The notes beneath the pieces were generated by a model. The model searched no databases and had not been told where the DNA came from. It saw nothing but the letters and a program-made list of their open reading frames with translations. Shown piece after piece: positions 37,959 through 49,499 of a stretch of 64,000 bases of DNA. This DNA comes from Epiperipatus broadwayi (taxonomy: Eukaryota > Onychophora > Udeonychophora > Euonychophora > Peripatidae): contig JAQFVV010012477.1 of NCBI GenBank assembly GCA_028023455.1, positions 3,437,865-3,501,864 on the forward strand, read 5' to 3'. The number at the start of each line of letters is the position of its first letter. The stretch's first letter is position 1. The position numbers were made by a program, and so were the translations under genes.

Positions 37959-40100
37959 TCAAAAGTGCCTTTTTAATTCTTCTTGAAAAGAATTTCCAGT
38001 ATGTTGAATTCTGTGAAGAAATTTGCTTTGATTTACAAGATTTTTATATAACGTTTTCATATAATTCAATTGCTTTTGAATAATTTTGAGATAAGTATCT
38101 AAAGATTTTGCTATGAACTCCTTATATTCTGCATCTATATTCTTTACATAAATAGTAACTTGATCATAAGCACTAACATAATTCTTAATTTTATCAATAA
38201 CATTTGCTATTTTATCAGATAATCTATTACCTTTCATTTGACTATCCTGATAAACATCATCGCCTTGAGTAAATCTTTGTTTTACTTCACTTGTTCTATG
38301 TTCAATTAAAAACAATACTTTGGGCAATTTTAAATAGTATTCATTCAAATTTTCTAAATAATCCTTTAAAAATTGCAAATCATATTGATGTAATACAACT
38401 TCAACATTGAGAAAAAAAAATTTTCTGAAAATTATTTTGTTTTACAACATTAATATTATCCTGTTCTATATTAATTCTTTTCAGTTTAACTTTAGGTTTA
38501 CTTAAATCTCTTTCCTTAGCTATATTTTATCGAAGAAAATCTTTACTAATCACATCATCTTTTCTTATTTTAAGTTTAATTTTAGCTTTGCCAATTTCTT
38601 TTCCTCATCAATCATCCTTCTACCAAGATTTAGAACAAATATCTTTTTATCATTCTTCTAAATTATACCTTTGCTTTACCTACATCTCTTTCCTTGTCAA
38701 TATTCTCTCTAAGAAAATCAATATTATTTATCATTCCTTCTATAACTTTAAGTCTAACTTTGGCTTTACCTACTTTCATCCTTCTATTACAATGTTCATA
38801 AAGAAAATTCTCTTTAGGTTTCTTTACCTTCTTATTCCTCTCAAATTTCAATAAGATATATCTTACCAATTTTGTCCTGCTGGGATACTTGTAAAATAAG
38901 TCATTTCTATTGCAACAATGATACAAATTCCCATTCAAATATCTATGCTCTAGTATATCTAAAAATATACTTTCTTGGTACCATACACAATTACCATGAT
39001 AATTTTCTTTATAAGATAATGTCTTATGACTAATATAATTTGTCATATCCAGACAAAATTTCTTGAATTCAACACTCATGTTACTATATAGTAAACACTT
39101 TGCATGCACTCTACCATCATTGGCTTTAGATTGAGAAGAACTACATTTATATATTGAGTTTTGCCTTTCAAGTGGTTTATTACAATAGTAATAATCCCTT
39201 GCATCCAAGTTATATGAATACACATGATCCATAAACTTCCTATGAAAATTCATACTAAACAACTTCTGTTCAAAACTCCGATTGTTACTTTTAAAATTGG
39301 TGTACAAAAAGAATTTACAAGAATATTTTTGATCTATCTTGACACTTTCTTTACATTGACTTTGAGAAACACATTCTGTTCTTTCTAGTGATTTTTGAGA
39401 GTTAATTTTAATCTTTTCTGGTGAACTTAATTCAACTTCTAAAGTTTGAACACCTTCATTCATTTTATTATAATGCATTTTTATTTCTCTTAACTCTAGA
39501 GTACTCTTGTCTATCCATTGAAAACCTAACTGTCCAATTTCTAAATTCTGAACAATGTCCTTTAATCTTTCACAACTTAATTCTACTTCTTCTGATTGCT
39601 TTTGTAAATTTAATCTTATTTCTAAGGATCTATCAACTATTTTAACATACTCTTTATTTTCATCAATATTTTCACTAGTCACATCTAAAGGTTCTTTATA
39701 TTCTTCCATTTTTTTCCTCAAATTTTATTTCTACTCTCCTAACACTATTATCTACCAGAGCTTTTAATTCATCTTTTAATTCCCTAGAAAGTTCATTAGA
39801 ATTGACTTTCATCTCAGTTCTAAGTTCCTCTTTTAATTCATCAGAGTTAGTTTTTAAACTAGTCTCTAGTTTCTGGGAAAGTTCATCAGAATTTGTTTTT
39901 AATTTAGAGGAAAGTTCATCAGAATTTGTTTTTAATCTAGACTCTAGTTTCTCAGAATTTGTTTTTATCTCAGCTCTAAGTTCATCATAATTGGTTTTTA
40001 TTTCAGCTTTAAGATCTTTTAATTCATTAGAGTTGGTTTTCATCATAGCCTCCAGTTTCTCTATTAAACTCCCCAAATCAAAATTATCACTAACTGGCAT
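37959..40100 (-). pseudogene. Gag-like coiled-coil and Cys-rich protein, element B
   Basis: Starts at 40100 with MPVSDNFDLGSLIEKLEAMM. Residues 20-110 are 11-residue repeats (KTNSDELSSKL type), predicting a long coiled coil. At an A7 run near 39712 the frame changes into a 352-residue frame (to 38663): a further helical part, then a Cys/aromatic-rich block (NKPLERQ, CSSSQSKANDGR, FCLDMTNYISHKTL, NGNLYHCCNRNDLFYKYP), then a basic tail with a repeat (KERDVGKAKV, KEIGKAKIKL, KERDLSKPKVKL). Another shift at a T9 run near 38410 leads to a helical 139-residue frame ending 37959. Three or more frameshifts suggest a pseudogene, though the first could be programmed. Not matched to a known domain; Gag identity is inferred from position. 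Confidence 0.6.
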
Positions 40101-40151
40101 TTCGTTACTATTATCTATTATTACTAGTACTGTAATATTATATACTCATAC

Positions 40152-40194
40152 AAAAAAAATCTAAGATATATATATATATATCTATGTATATAAT

Positions 40195-40225
<31 letters not shown>

Positions 40226-40226
40226 T
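40152..40226. repeat. (TA)n tracts upstream of the Gag-like frame
   Basis: Two short TA runs inside the 5' leader of element B; element A has (CA)n(TA)n at the equivalent place (25260-25292). Confidence 0.8.
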
Positions 40227-40429
40227 TCTATGTAGTAACTACCACAGATCAAGGGCTCACCATCTCCAATCATTATCCCAACAAGCAATTACTCAACTAA
40301 GCAAAGTACAAGTCTTTTAATTTTATTATTCATAGTAGCTATCCGACAATCTAAATTTCAGTTGCTAGAACTCATAAACTTATTGGCTTATAAAAAGTCT
40401 CTTCTATCACTATAACATTAATAAATTCC

Positions 40430-40435
<6 letters not shown>

Positions 40436-40484
<49 letters not shown>

Positions 40485-40485
40485 A
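40436..40485. repeat. (TA)n(GA)n microsatellite
   Basis: About 17 TA units followed by AGAGAGAGAGAGA in the element B leader. Confidence 0.95.
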
Positions 40486-41035
40486 AGTAACAACTGAGAT
40501 CACTAACTAACATTTATTTATATGTAATGATAATAAATATTCTACACTCATATAATATTGAAATGTGGAAATTTCATATCAAATTCAATATAACCTTGAA
40601 ATATTTAAAATACAATAAAATGTTCACATGCCTTAAAAATAACTAATTCAATAATATTGTGAGACAACTTTCTCACTCAAGATAATGGTAGTTAAATATA
40701 AAATTATTAAATTGATACCCATAAATTTTCTGGACCTTAAAACTTAACACCATTTTATATACATAAAAAAAAAAATCAACTTCACTAATTATTAACTTTT
40801 GTGCCCAAAACACTATTTTACTAAAATTGTACTAATGCAATTTATTATCAACAAACATTCACTAACTGAACTTCATGTTTAGAGGTCACTTATAATGGAA
40901 AATAAGACATTGATATGTTTGTTTTTCAAGCCCTAATTGATAATCAAATGTAATAAATCATTTGTTACCAACAATAATCAATTAACCAGACCATTAAGTT
41001 TGGTGCTATATATTTAGGTTATATACTTATCTATT

Positions 41036-44000
41036 GGCTGCAGAAAGGAGTTTGCTATTAACTGAAAGGAGACCCTTTGATTCCTCTTGGAGGCCTTAAA
41101 GGAACCAAGCAGGGCAAATTCCTAATGTCCACTCCATACGTTCTTGTCATTGCAGCTGTTATTACTATATGTTTATTCATATAGTATACGAACATGGATG
41201 GGCTGCTCACCAACACGCATTAGCCAGTGTGGTGAGTTTATTGGCTTTTTACCTCTGAGTTTAAGATCAAGAAACACCATGGTCTTTCTTCTCAGTGCCT
41301 GATAAGGCAGAATGAATGTTTGTGTAAATGATAAAGATTTTTCCCAATTATACAATTATGACAGACAAAAATAAAGCATGGCCCTTAATCCCAGGAGGCT
41401 GTAAAGTCACCAACCAAGGCAGCGGTTGGTGGCCAAAGGCGGAGGGTGCTAAGAATATCCTGGAGGTGGACCCAGGCTGCCATTTGATGACGACTTTTTA
41501 TTTAGGTACTTACAACTGCAGATCACTTTCAAGTGAAGGAAGATTGCAAGAATTAGAAGAAGAACTCTCTTATATTAAATGGGATATTATTGGACTTTGT
41601 GAAGTTAGAAGAAAAGGTGAAGAGACAATTGATTTAAAAAGTGGACATATGCTCTATTATAAAGGCACAAATATTGGAAATACAAGTGGAGTAGGATTCA
41701 TTATAAATAAAAAGTGGAAGAACAATATTGTGGAGATTGATGGTGTATCAGACAGAGTGGCAAGATTAGTTATACAACTTAATAGCAGATATCAAATGCA
41801 GATAATTCAGGTTTATGCCCCAACAAGTTCTCACAGTGATGAAGTAGTAGAAGATTTTTATATGGATGTACAAAAGGCTTTTGATCAGAGTAAACAACAT
41901 TTTAAAATTGTTATGGGAGATTTTAATGCTAGAATTGGTAAACAAATGAAAGATGAAAGTGTTGTAGGTAATTTTGGTTATGGTAATAGAAATGAGAGAG
42001 GACATAGACTTGTGGAGTTTGCAGAGAAGGAAAAACTTTATATTATGAATTCTTTTTTTGAGAAAAATGTTAGAAGGAAATGGACATGGAAGCATCCAAA
42101 TGAAGGTACAGCAGAATTGGATTATATTTTGACTAACAGGAAATACATATTTCAAGATTGTAATGTTCTTAATAAATTTAACACAGGAAGTGATCATCGA
42201 TTAGTAAGGGGTAAGATACATGTTAATGTAAAACTAGAGAGACAAAAATTATTAAGAAAAACTATATTTACAGTTGATATTCCTAATCTTCAGAAACATT
42301 CTAATGAATTTAAATTAGAACTTACAAATCGGTTTCAAGTATTAGTAGATTTTGAACATGATTCAGATTTGAATGAAATTAATATGAAAATAACTGATAC
42401 ACTTTTAAAAACTGCAACAAAGATAGCTGGTAGAAAAAAGCAGCAATTGACTAATAAAATTTCTACTGAGACTAGAGAACTTGTGAAGAAAAGAAGAAAT
42501 ATGAAGATATGCAAGAATGATGCATTAAAAAGAATTGAATATCTCGAATTTTGTAAAATGGTGCGGAAAAGAGTTGAAAATGATATAAGAAAGTATAACT
42601 GTGAACTAGCAAGAAAAGCTGTAGAAGAAAATAAAAGTCTTAAGAATGTAAAACAATCATTTTGGTATTGGTAGGAAATTTATATCTGCAATAAGGAAAA
42701 AAGATGGAATTATTACTAAAAAGAGGGATGACATTATGAAATTGGTAGAAGATTTTTATCAAGAATTATATAGTAATAAAGAACAAGTACCTCCTATATC
42801 TATTACATCTTCCGAATTGCCCAGAAATTTTAAATGAAGAAGTGAGAAATGCAATTAAATGTATAAAAAAAAAGAAGGCTCCAGGTAATGATGGAATTAT
42901 AATTGATATATTAAAAGAAGCAGGTGAAGAAACAGAAAAAATATTAGCAAAGTTATATACCAAATGTCTAAATGATAAAGATGTACCGGATGATTGGAAG
43001 AATGCAGTAATAATATTAATATTTAAAAAAGGTGATAAAGAAGATATTAGAAATTACAGACCTATCAGCCTTTTATCAGTTTTATATAAAATTTTTACCA
43101 AGATAATTACAACTCGTCTACAGAGAACCTTGGATTTTCACCAACCAAGAGAACAAGCTGGATTTAAAAGTGGTTTTAGTACAGTAGATCATATTCAAGT
43201 ATTGAGAGAAGTTATAGAAAGGACAAATGAATATGAGTTGTCATTATGTTTTGGATTTGTAGATTATGAAAAGGCATTTGATTCTATAAACATTTCTTCA
43301 GTGATTAAAGCATTGGATCATCAAGGTATAGATCCAGGATATTGTCATATTTTAAAGAATATTTATAAAAATGCAACAGCAACAATTAGATTACATAATG
43401 ATACTGGGAAAGTCAACATTGAGAAAGGTGTAAGACAAGGTGACTCCATATCTCCAAAACTTTTTACAGCAGTGCTGCAAGAAGTATTTTGTGGATTAAA
43501 ATGGGAAACTAAAGGAGTGAAAGTAAATGGAGATTATTTAAGTCATTTAGATTTCGCAGATGATGTAGTTGTTTTTGCAAATAATGCTTCCGAGCTGCAG
43601 GAAATGTTGCAGGAGTTATCAGATGAAAGTAGGAAAGTAGGACTAAAGATAAATGTTAAAAAGACTAAAGTAATGTTTAATCGATTTGCTCAAAATATGA
43701 AAATAAAGATTGATTATGATGAATTAGAAGAAGTTAAGAGTTACAAATACCTTGGTCAGATTATTAATACAGATGGAAACATAATAGAGGAAATTAATCA
43801 TAGAATTAAACTTGGTTGGAGTGCTTTTGGTAGAAATAACTTGATATTAAAAGGAAATATGCCTATGTGTTTGAAAAGAAAGGTTTTTAACAAATGTGTT
43901 TTACCAGTTCTTACTTATGGATCTGAGACTTGGACACTTAATAGAAGATCAATACAGAGACTTCAGACCACTCAAAGAAGTATGGAGAGATGTATGTTGG

Positions 44001-44330
44001 GAGTAACAAGAAGAGATCGAAAACGCAATGTATGGGTAAGAGAACAAACAGGTGTTACTGACCTCATTGAAAAAATTAAAAGATTGAAGTGGAGTTGGGC
44101 TGGACATATTGCTAGAAGAGATGATAATAGATGGACAATTGAAATTTTAAACTGGATTCCAAGAGATTGTAAAAGACCTAGAAGGAGACCACATGTAAGA
44201 TGGATGGATGAAATAAAAAAATGTGTAGGGGTGATGTGGAGAAGAGAAGCTAAATATCGGAGAAGATGGATTAAACTTGGAGAGACCTTCATCCTGCAGT
44301 GGATTGATAATGGTTGATAATGATGATGAC
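41036..44330 (+). mobile_element. RTE-type non-LTR retrotransposon, nearly full length
   Basis: A GC-richer block that opens with GGCTGCAGAAAGGAG, has a 5' leader of about 300 bp, a single long EN-RT coding region, and ends in TGA-rich short repeats (TTGATAATGG, TGATGATGA) instead of poly-A, as RTE elements do. ATCTATT occurs at both edges (41029-41035, 44331-44337) and may be the target duplication. Inserted into element B, opposite to its coding direction, after B arrived. Confidence 0.7.
41358..44317 (+). pseudogene. RTE endonuclease-reverse transcriptase, two frameshifts
   Basis: Frame 1 (to 42674) holds an APE-type endonuclease: TYNCRSL, GLCEVRR (Glu), QVYAPT, VMGDFNARIG (Asp, Asn) and GSDHRLV near residues 63, 92, 161, 198 and 288 counted from 41328. 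Near 42660 one extra T ends this frame; the next frame runs GIGRKFISAIRKKDG to about 42830, where a second single-base change leads into 42842-44317. That part is the reverse transcriptase: NYRPISLL, FVDYEKAFDSI (motif A), GVRQGDSISP (motif B), FADD (motif C), then the RTE C-terminus with WAGHIARR and LGETFILQW. Without the two indels it would be intact, about 990 residues. Confidence 0.88.
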
Positions 44331-44337
44331 ATCTATT

Positions 44338-45175
44338 CCTCTAAAGATCCGACAGATACTGACAACCAAAAGATTGATTAGAACTTCACAACTTTGATAT
44401 AGATAAAAGAATTCAATCACTACTCTTAAAGCATACAATGTTTCATGAACACTCAGATGATCATCACATTTCAGTCTCTCTAAGCTACTACAACCCATAA
44501 TAGTTTTCTGCAAACAATATTATACTATCCTGCTTACATCTAAGTCTTAGGGGCCATTATTTATAAAATATTTCCTTGCTCATCTTTGGGAGACTTAGAG
44601 GCAAATATTATACATATATCAAAAAGAACTATACCAAACTCTCTCTGGAGTCTTAGAGGTAAAATCATGACAGGACTACTGTTAACTGTTTCATGATAAA
44701 TAGTAACAAACATCAAAATTTGGGTTGGAGCAGTGAATGAGATCAATAAGTCACAAGTGACATGAATACATCACACCCTCAAGACAATGACAAAAATTTC
44801 CCATCCATCATCAATACTTGCAACAAAACCAACCAAACTTCAACAATCAAATATCCACTCTAACCTTCAAAATTATATATTTTCTACAATGTAAATTTTC
44901 CAAATATGGACAAAATGATTACTCTATAATTTAATGCCATCAATATAATTTTTAAATTGAAATTAAGCTGTTTCATGACTGTATTTATCTCTCATCATAA
45001 AAAAATACAATAACAGTAACCATTATCATCTAAACATAACGCCAAAATATTTCTATATATATAAAAAAATACACAAAAATGCTTCTCTTTCTTTAAACTA
45101 TACATCTCACATCAAGATATATACTACACATCTCTCAGGTATGTGGGGTATTTCAAGCCCTAATTAGCTTATTTC
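44338..45175. other. Element B 5' leader remainder
   Basis: Minus-strand leader between the LTR and the RTE insertion point. No open frame with recognisable content. Confidence 0.45.
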
Positions 45176-45178
45176 GTG

Positions 45179-45195
45179 CCCTAGTTGTTGTGCCA
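45179..45195 (-). promoter_or_regulatory. Primer-binding site, element B
   Basis: Minus strand TGGCACAACAACTAGGG begins two bases inside the 5' LTR edge (45198). The leading TGG would pair with the CCA end of a tRNA. The priming tRNA was not identified. Conserved in element A. Confidence 0.6.
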
Positions 45196-45197
45196 AA

Positions 45198-47340
45198 TGT
45201 AATGGAATGTCAATATGTTAGAAGAAAATAATGCTTCAAACATTGGATGAAAAATGTAATGGAATATATGTAATCTAAATGAATCCAATTGTTGAGAAAG
45301 CCTAATATAATAAATTGTATAATTTAAATGAAGAAAGATAAAATTATCCCAGTTATATTTAAATAAATTGTTTATATGCCCTTCCAACTAGCTATACGTG
45401 AAATGAATCTAAAATCATACAGAGCAATGAGATCTATCATTATAATTTATTTTCAAGGTTGATATGACTAACTAATCAAATATAAATATCAGAAACAAAG
45501 GGAATTCTATTAAATCCAATATACACATCTAATAAGTACATTTATGTATATTTAGACATATCAATGAATAATAATATGTGTAAGTAACTTAAAGACTAAA
45601 TAATAAGTGAAATACGTAGTTATCCTTTATTAAATTGTGAATTCAATTAATTTCATAATGACTTTGGCACTAAAAGAAAAATAAGAATAAAATATTAATA
45701 TTCTTTCAAATAAATTACAAAGGCATTACTTATAAAACAAATAGTACATCCTTTATTTTTATATTATGGTTTAATTTTAGGTAATATCAATGTTTTAAAT
45801 ATAAACCCAAATACAAAAAAAATATATACATATATACTTGCAATAAGTATATATATTAAATAGATAAAGACATATTTGTGCTTAACAAGTATGCATTATT
45901 ATAAACACAAATCCATATTTATATTTTTAAATATTCAAAATTAAAAATAAATAAAAATAAAAGTATATTATATCCAGCAAATATATAAATTATTGTTTAG
46001 GTCTGCATAAGAATTATTATATGAAGTTTAAAAAAAATGAAAATAGATAAATAAATAATAAAGAAAAAAAAATTTTATAATAAAATTTGTGTATATAATA
46101 TTTTACTTATTAAAATATACATATAGCAACCCATATGCAACCCAAACTTATAAGCCATACTTTAAAATTTTAAATTACTTAAGTGTTAATTTTGACACAT
46201 GTTAAACGTTTTTTTTTTTTTAGAAAACAAAATGCTTGAATTGAATAGAATGATATTTATAAAAACGTTTTATTTTTATAATGAAAAATAAAAGTGAAAA
46301 AAAAAAAATCGGTCTCAAAAATATATTTATATATCACATGTATATAAAATTATTTACTACCTTTCAAAGTTCACTTGTTTATTTTTCTTTCAAAAGTCAA
46401 CTTATTCCATTGTTTTATTTCTTTATTCGTTTAATATTAGAATGCATTCTAGTTAAAGTGAAGAAACTATCACGTTAGAGAAAGTTGTCAATTCTTGGAT
46501 GTATGTATATTTTTATCCTTCTAAAATTTCTTTCCTTGAAAAATAAATAAATAAATTGAAATGTTGAATCCAGTATATTAATTCTAGTTACCTCCAGATT
46601 ATTATTAGATTGACCATTATAGATTCCAGATAGCTATGTCAAATTTCGGCTTCAGACACGTTGAAATTCATGTGTTGAAATTTCCTTAGTTTTTCTTTTT
46701 AAACTGCTTTGGAATAAATGAAAGAAAACGGTGCAGTTCCTTGGCTGTGATATATATATATTAGCCAGTCATGTTTATGTATTGATTACAGAAATTTGTC
46801 TTATTCCACTATTCTTAAGAATGGCAATTTCAAAGAAAGAAAGTACAACACATTTTTATCCTTTTGTTTGTTTAATCACTATCCTAATAATAATGGCTTC
46901 TTTTTTTTGTTGCTGTTGTTGTTCTCCACATGCCAGCAAATGCTGTTTTGAAAACCATTGTTACATATGTTTTCTTTTAAACAATTAACATTAAAAAAAA
47001 ATATCAAGCATATATATAAAAAAAATATTAAATTGAAAATTTATTTGACAGCTTTAAATATATATATATACATAAATAATAATATTGCATTTTTTTAATA
47101 ATCACTGCAAATAAAATAATTTTTTTATATAATCAACAATTTATATGTCTTTATTTATTTATAATAATTAAATATTCATAACGATGTACCATCAACATAT
47201 AAATAAAATAATAACTTCAAACAATAACTATACCTAATAACCATAAACAATAATAATACTTCATATATAAACATCAACTCAAAGAGATTTTTTTTTTAAT
47301 AACAAATGATAATTTTTAAAATATAGATAGACTTATCGAT
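45198..47340 (-). repeat. Element B LTR, right (5' LTR in element orientation)
   Basis: Starts TGTAATGGAATGTC like the left copy and is collinear to ACTTATCGAT at 47340, where the last eight bases of the left LTR (ATTTACA side) are replaced by a hammerhead repeat. So the outer end of this LTR was cut or overwritten by the HHR-1 array. Confidence 0.8.
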
Positions 47341-47429
47341 TGAGCTTAAAGTAATTAGAAGGGACTTTAACTCAGAATTTTAACCATGCCATCTTTTACA
47401 ACCGATACACATGACCACATGCATGTCAA

Positions 47430-47495
47430 AAGATAAATACTGTCTAACATATGTATTTTGTGCTGAACCAGCACTCATCACGTGGTTCAGATCAT
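47430..47495 (-). ncRNA. Hammerhead HHR-1, unit 1, inactive
   Basis: Minus strand GTGATGA for CTGATGA (47481-47475), stem II GTGCT/AGCAC, AAAA for GAAA. Two core changes. Confidence 0.6.
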
Positions 47496-47999
47496 AATCT
47501 CCAACACACATATTTGATCATTGTTTATTTTATATTTACATAGAAAATCTTCAAACTTTAATGGACAGGCTTCAATCTTTTCAATCCTCCAACTCTTCCT
47601 TGTTGATGCCAATATTATTGTCATGCCCATGTTGATCTTAAGTCATTGTGACATCTTATGTATTGGACCTTCGTGTGTCCAATTAAATACACATAAGAGA
47701 GGTAGGCTGAATGTATATATATTGAAGATGGAAACAATTTTTATTCACTGCATAATATCAAATGGAATAAAAACACAACCACTAATTGTTTATAACTCTT
47801 TTAGAGGAGTGGTATAAGTAGAAATTCACAATTTTCTTTGTTTATATATATATATATTCTTTAAATATAAGTATTATATTGCATATACTGAACTAAATGT
47901 AATTAAAAGGGACTTGAACTCAGAATTTTAAGCTCCCTATAGCTAGCTACTCCATCTTTTACAATTGATACATGTGACCACATACATGTCAAAAAGATA

Positions 48000-48062
48000 A
48001 ATGCAGTCTAACATAAGTATTTCGTGCTAAACCAGAACTCATCAGGAAACGGTCATTATCTT
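48000..48062 (-). ncRNA. Hammerhead HHR-1, unit 2, damaged helices
   Basis: Minus strand CTGATGA (48045-48039) and GAAA (48023-48020) are intact. Stem II has one mismatch (GTTCT/AGCAC), stem III is broken and the cleavage position is G, so cleavage is not expected. Confidence 0.6.
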
Positions 48063-48294
48063 CCACACACATATAAATAATCAGTGCTTAGTTTATATTT
48101 AGATAGAAAATCTTCAAACTTTAATGAATAGGCTTCAATCTTTTCAATCCTCCATCTCCTCCTTGTTGAGGTCAATATTATTGTCATACCCCATGTTGAC
48201 CTTAAGTCATTCTGACCCTTATGTATTGAACCTTCATGTATTAATTTAAACACACAGAAGAGAGGTAAGCTGAATATACATATATATATATAAT

Positions 48295-48402
48295 TGATCA
48301 ACAGATGGCGTTTTACCAAAAAGGTAGTGAATGCTTACTCTGACATTTATGTAAACAAACATGCTTTGACGGTGTTTTTGGTAAAACGCCATCTGTTGAT
48401 CA
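48295..48402. mobile_element. 108-bp MITE with perfect 28-bp terminal inverted repeats
   Basis: TGATCAACAGATGGCGTTTT... at the left is matched exactly, inverted, ending at 48402. The interior is about 52 bp. TAA/TAAT lies at both edges, possibly a short duplication. The family is not assigned; TA-target superfamilies such as Tc1/mariner are candidates. It inserted into the hammerhead array. Confidence 0.8.
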
Positions 48403-48739
48403 TAAATACAAGCATTGGCAAGTTTAACTTGCTTTTTTGTTTTTCATATATATATATATATATATTGAAAATATAAACAATTGTTATTCATTATATAATA
48501 TCAAATGAAATAAAACAACCCCTAATTATTTATAATAACTCTTTTAAAGGAATGATATAAATATCAATTCACAATTTTCTTTGTTTGTATATATATAATA
48601 TTTAAATACAAATATATTTTCTATATAGAACTTAATGTAATTAGAAAGAATTGAACTCAGACTTTCAAGCTCTCTACATATGTCCCCTTTCTCTTATACA
48701 ATTGATACTGATGACTACATGTATGTGAAAAAGATAAAT

Positions 48740-48797
48740 GATTTCCAATAAATGTATTTCATGCTGAACAAGCACTCATCAGTTAGTCCAGATTATC
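48740..48797 (-). ncRNA. Hammerhead HHR-1, unit 3
   Basis: Minus strand CTGATGA (48782-48776) and GAAA (48760-48757) intact, stem II GTGCT/AGCAT closing with G-U, but the palindromic stem III has changed (ATACATTTAT), so pairing around the cleavage site is uncertain. Confidence 0.6.
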
Positions 48798-49334
48798 ATT
48801 TCCCACACACATATAGAGTCTGTACTCATTTTATAATAAAATAGCAAATCTTCAAACTTTAATGCGAAGGCTCAAATAATGTCCACTCTCCAACTCTTCA
48901 GTCATTTATATCACTGAACATCTGATGATGGAAACCTCAAAGCATTTGTTCATTCCAATCTTATCATCATACCCATGTTTACGTTAAGATGGTGTGATTA
49001 TCTTTAGGATTTTGATAAGTCTGAACTCAATCCCTTCAATATAACTGTATTTAAATATTACATATTCAACCTGTATTCTACACATCCCTCTTCTATGTAT
49101 TTAAATGGATATATTAATCTCCTATATTTGAGGGATCAGAATGGTTTTAAAATTAACATGGATATGACAATAGGATTGGCATCAATAAGGCTTTGAGGGT
49201 TCCATCATCAGATTTTCAATGATATGAATGTCTGAAGAGTTGGAGGATGGAGAATATTGAAGACAGTTTATTAAAGTTTATAGATTTACTATTTTAATAT
49301 CAATTGAGCATTGATTGTATATATGTGTGGAAGA

Positions 49335-49396
49335 TGCTAACCTGGACCAGCTGATGAGTGCTAGTTCAGTACAAAATATGTATATTGGTCTTTTTT
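49335..49396 (+). ncRNA. Hammerhead HHR-1, plus strand, G12A
   Basis: CTGATGA (49351-49357), stem II GTGCT/AGTAC, AAAA in place of GAAA, stem III ATAT/GTAT, ATA site, stem I ACCAG/TTGGT. Core G missing, so probably inactive. Confidence 0.6.
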
Positions 49397-49499
49397 TTTT
49401 TTACATTATATAGTTATGTGTATCAGTTGTATAAAATGGAGTGGATAGTTGGAGTTTGAAAGTCTGAGTTCAAATTCTTTATAATATATATATATATGT

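Larger units (their letters stand above)
35597..47340 (-). mobile_element. LTR retrotransposon copy B, non-autonomous, Gag-like only (contains nested RTE)
   Basis: Two direct repeats of about 2.15 kb (35597-37748 and 45198-47340) bracket an internal region that carries a primer-binding site beside the right repeat, a polypurine tract beside the left repeat, and Gag-like coding sequence on the minus strand. Removing the nested RTE (41036-44330) leaves about 4.1 kb of internal DNA. No protease, RT, RNase H or integrase was recognised. It is collinear with the diverged copy A at 19.3-27.2 kb. The arrangement fits elements called TR-GAG in plants. Confidence 0.75.
47341..49490 (-). mobile_element. 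HHR-1 tandem array (three minus-strand units) plus inverted plus-strand unit
   Basis: The unit start GTAATTA.AA(G)GGACTT.AACTCAGA recurs at 47351, 47899 and 48637. Spacing is 548 bp, then 738 bp, of which 108 bp is a MITE. Each unit carries one hammerhead on the minus strand. After the third, the sequence turns round: a plus-strand unit (about 49130-49480) ends AAAGTCTGAGTTCAAATTC, complementary to GAATTGAACTCAGACTTTCA at 48650. Head-to-tail copies with one ribozyme each are the form expected from rolling-circle RNA or dimeric templates. Confidence 0.7.

Noticed and set aside
41766-42197. Antisense frames over the RTE and Gag-like genes
   Set aside because: Shadows of the coding strand in AT-rich sequence.
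41328-44317. Host gene annotated as craniofacial development protein 2-like
   Set aside because: That annotation is commonly given to RTE endonucleases. The RT motifs and RTE 3' end show a retrotransposon.
47351-48660. CRISPR-like direct repeats
   Set aside because: Repeat units are about 550 bp, not short repeats with spacers, and the genome is eukaryotic.
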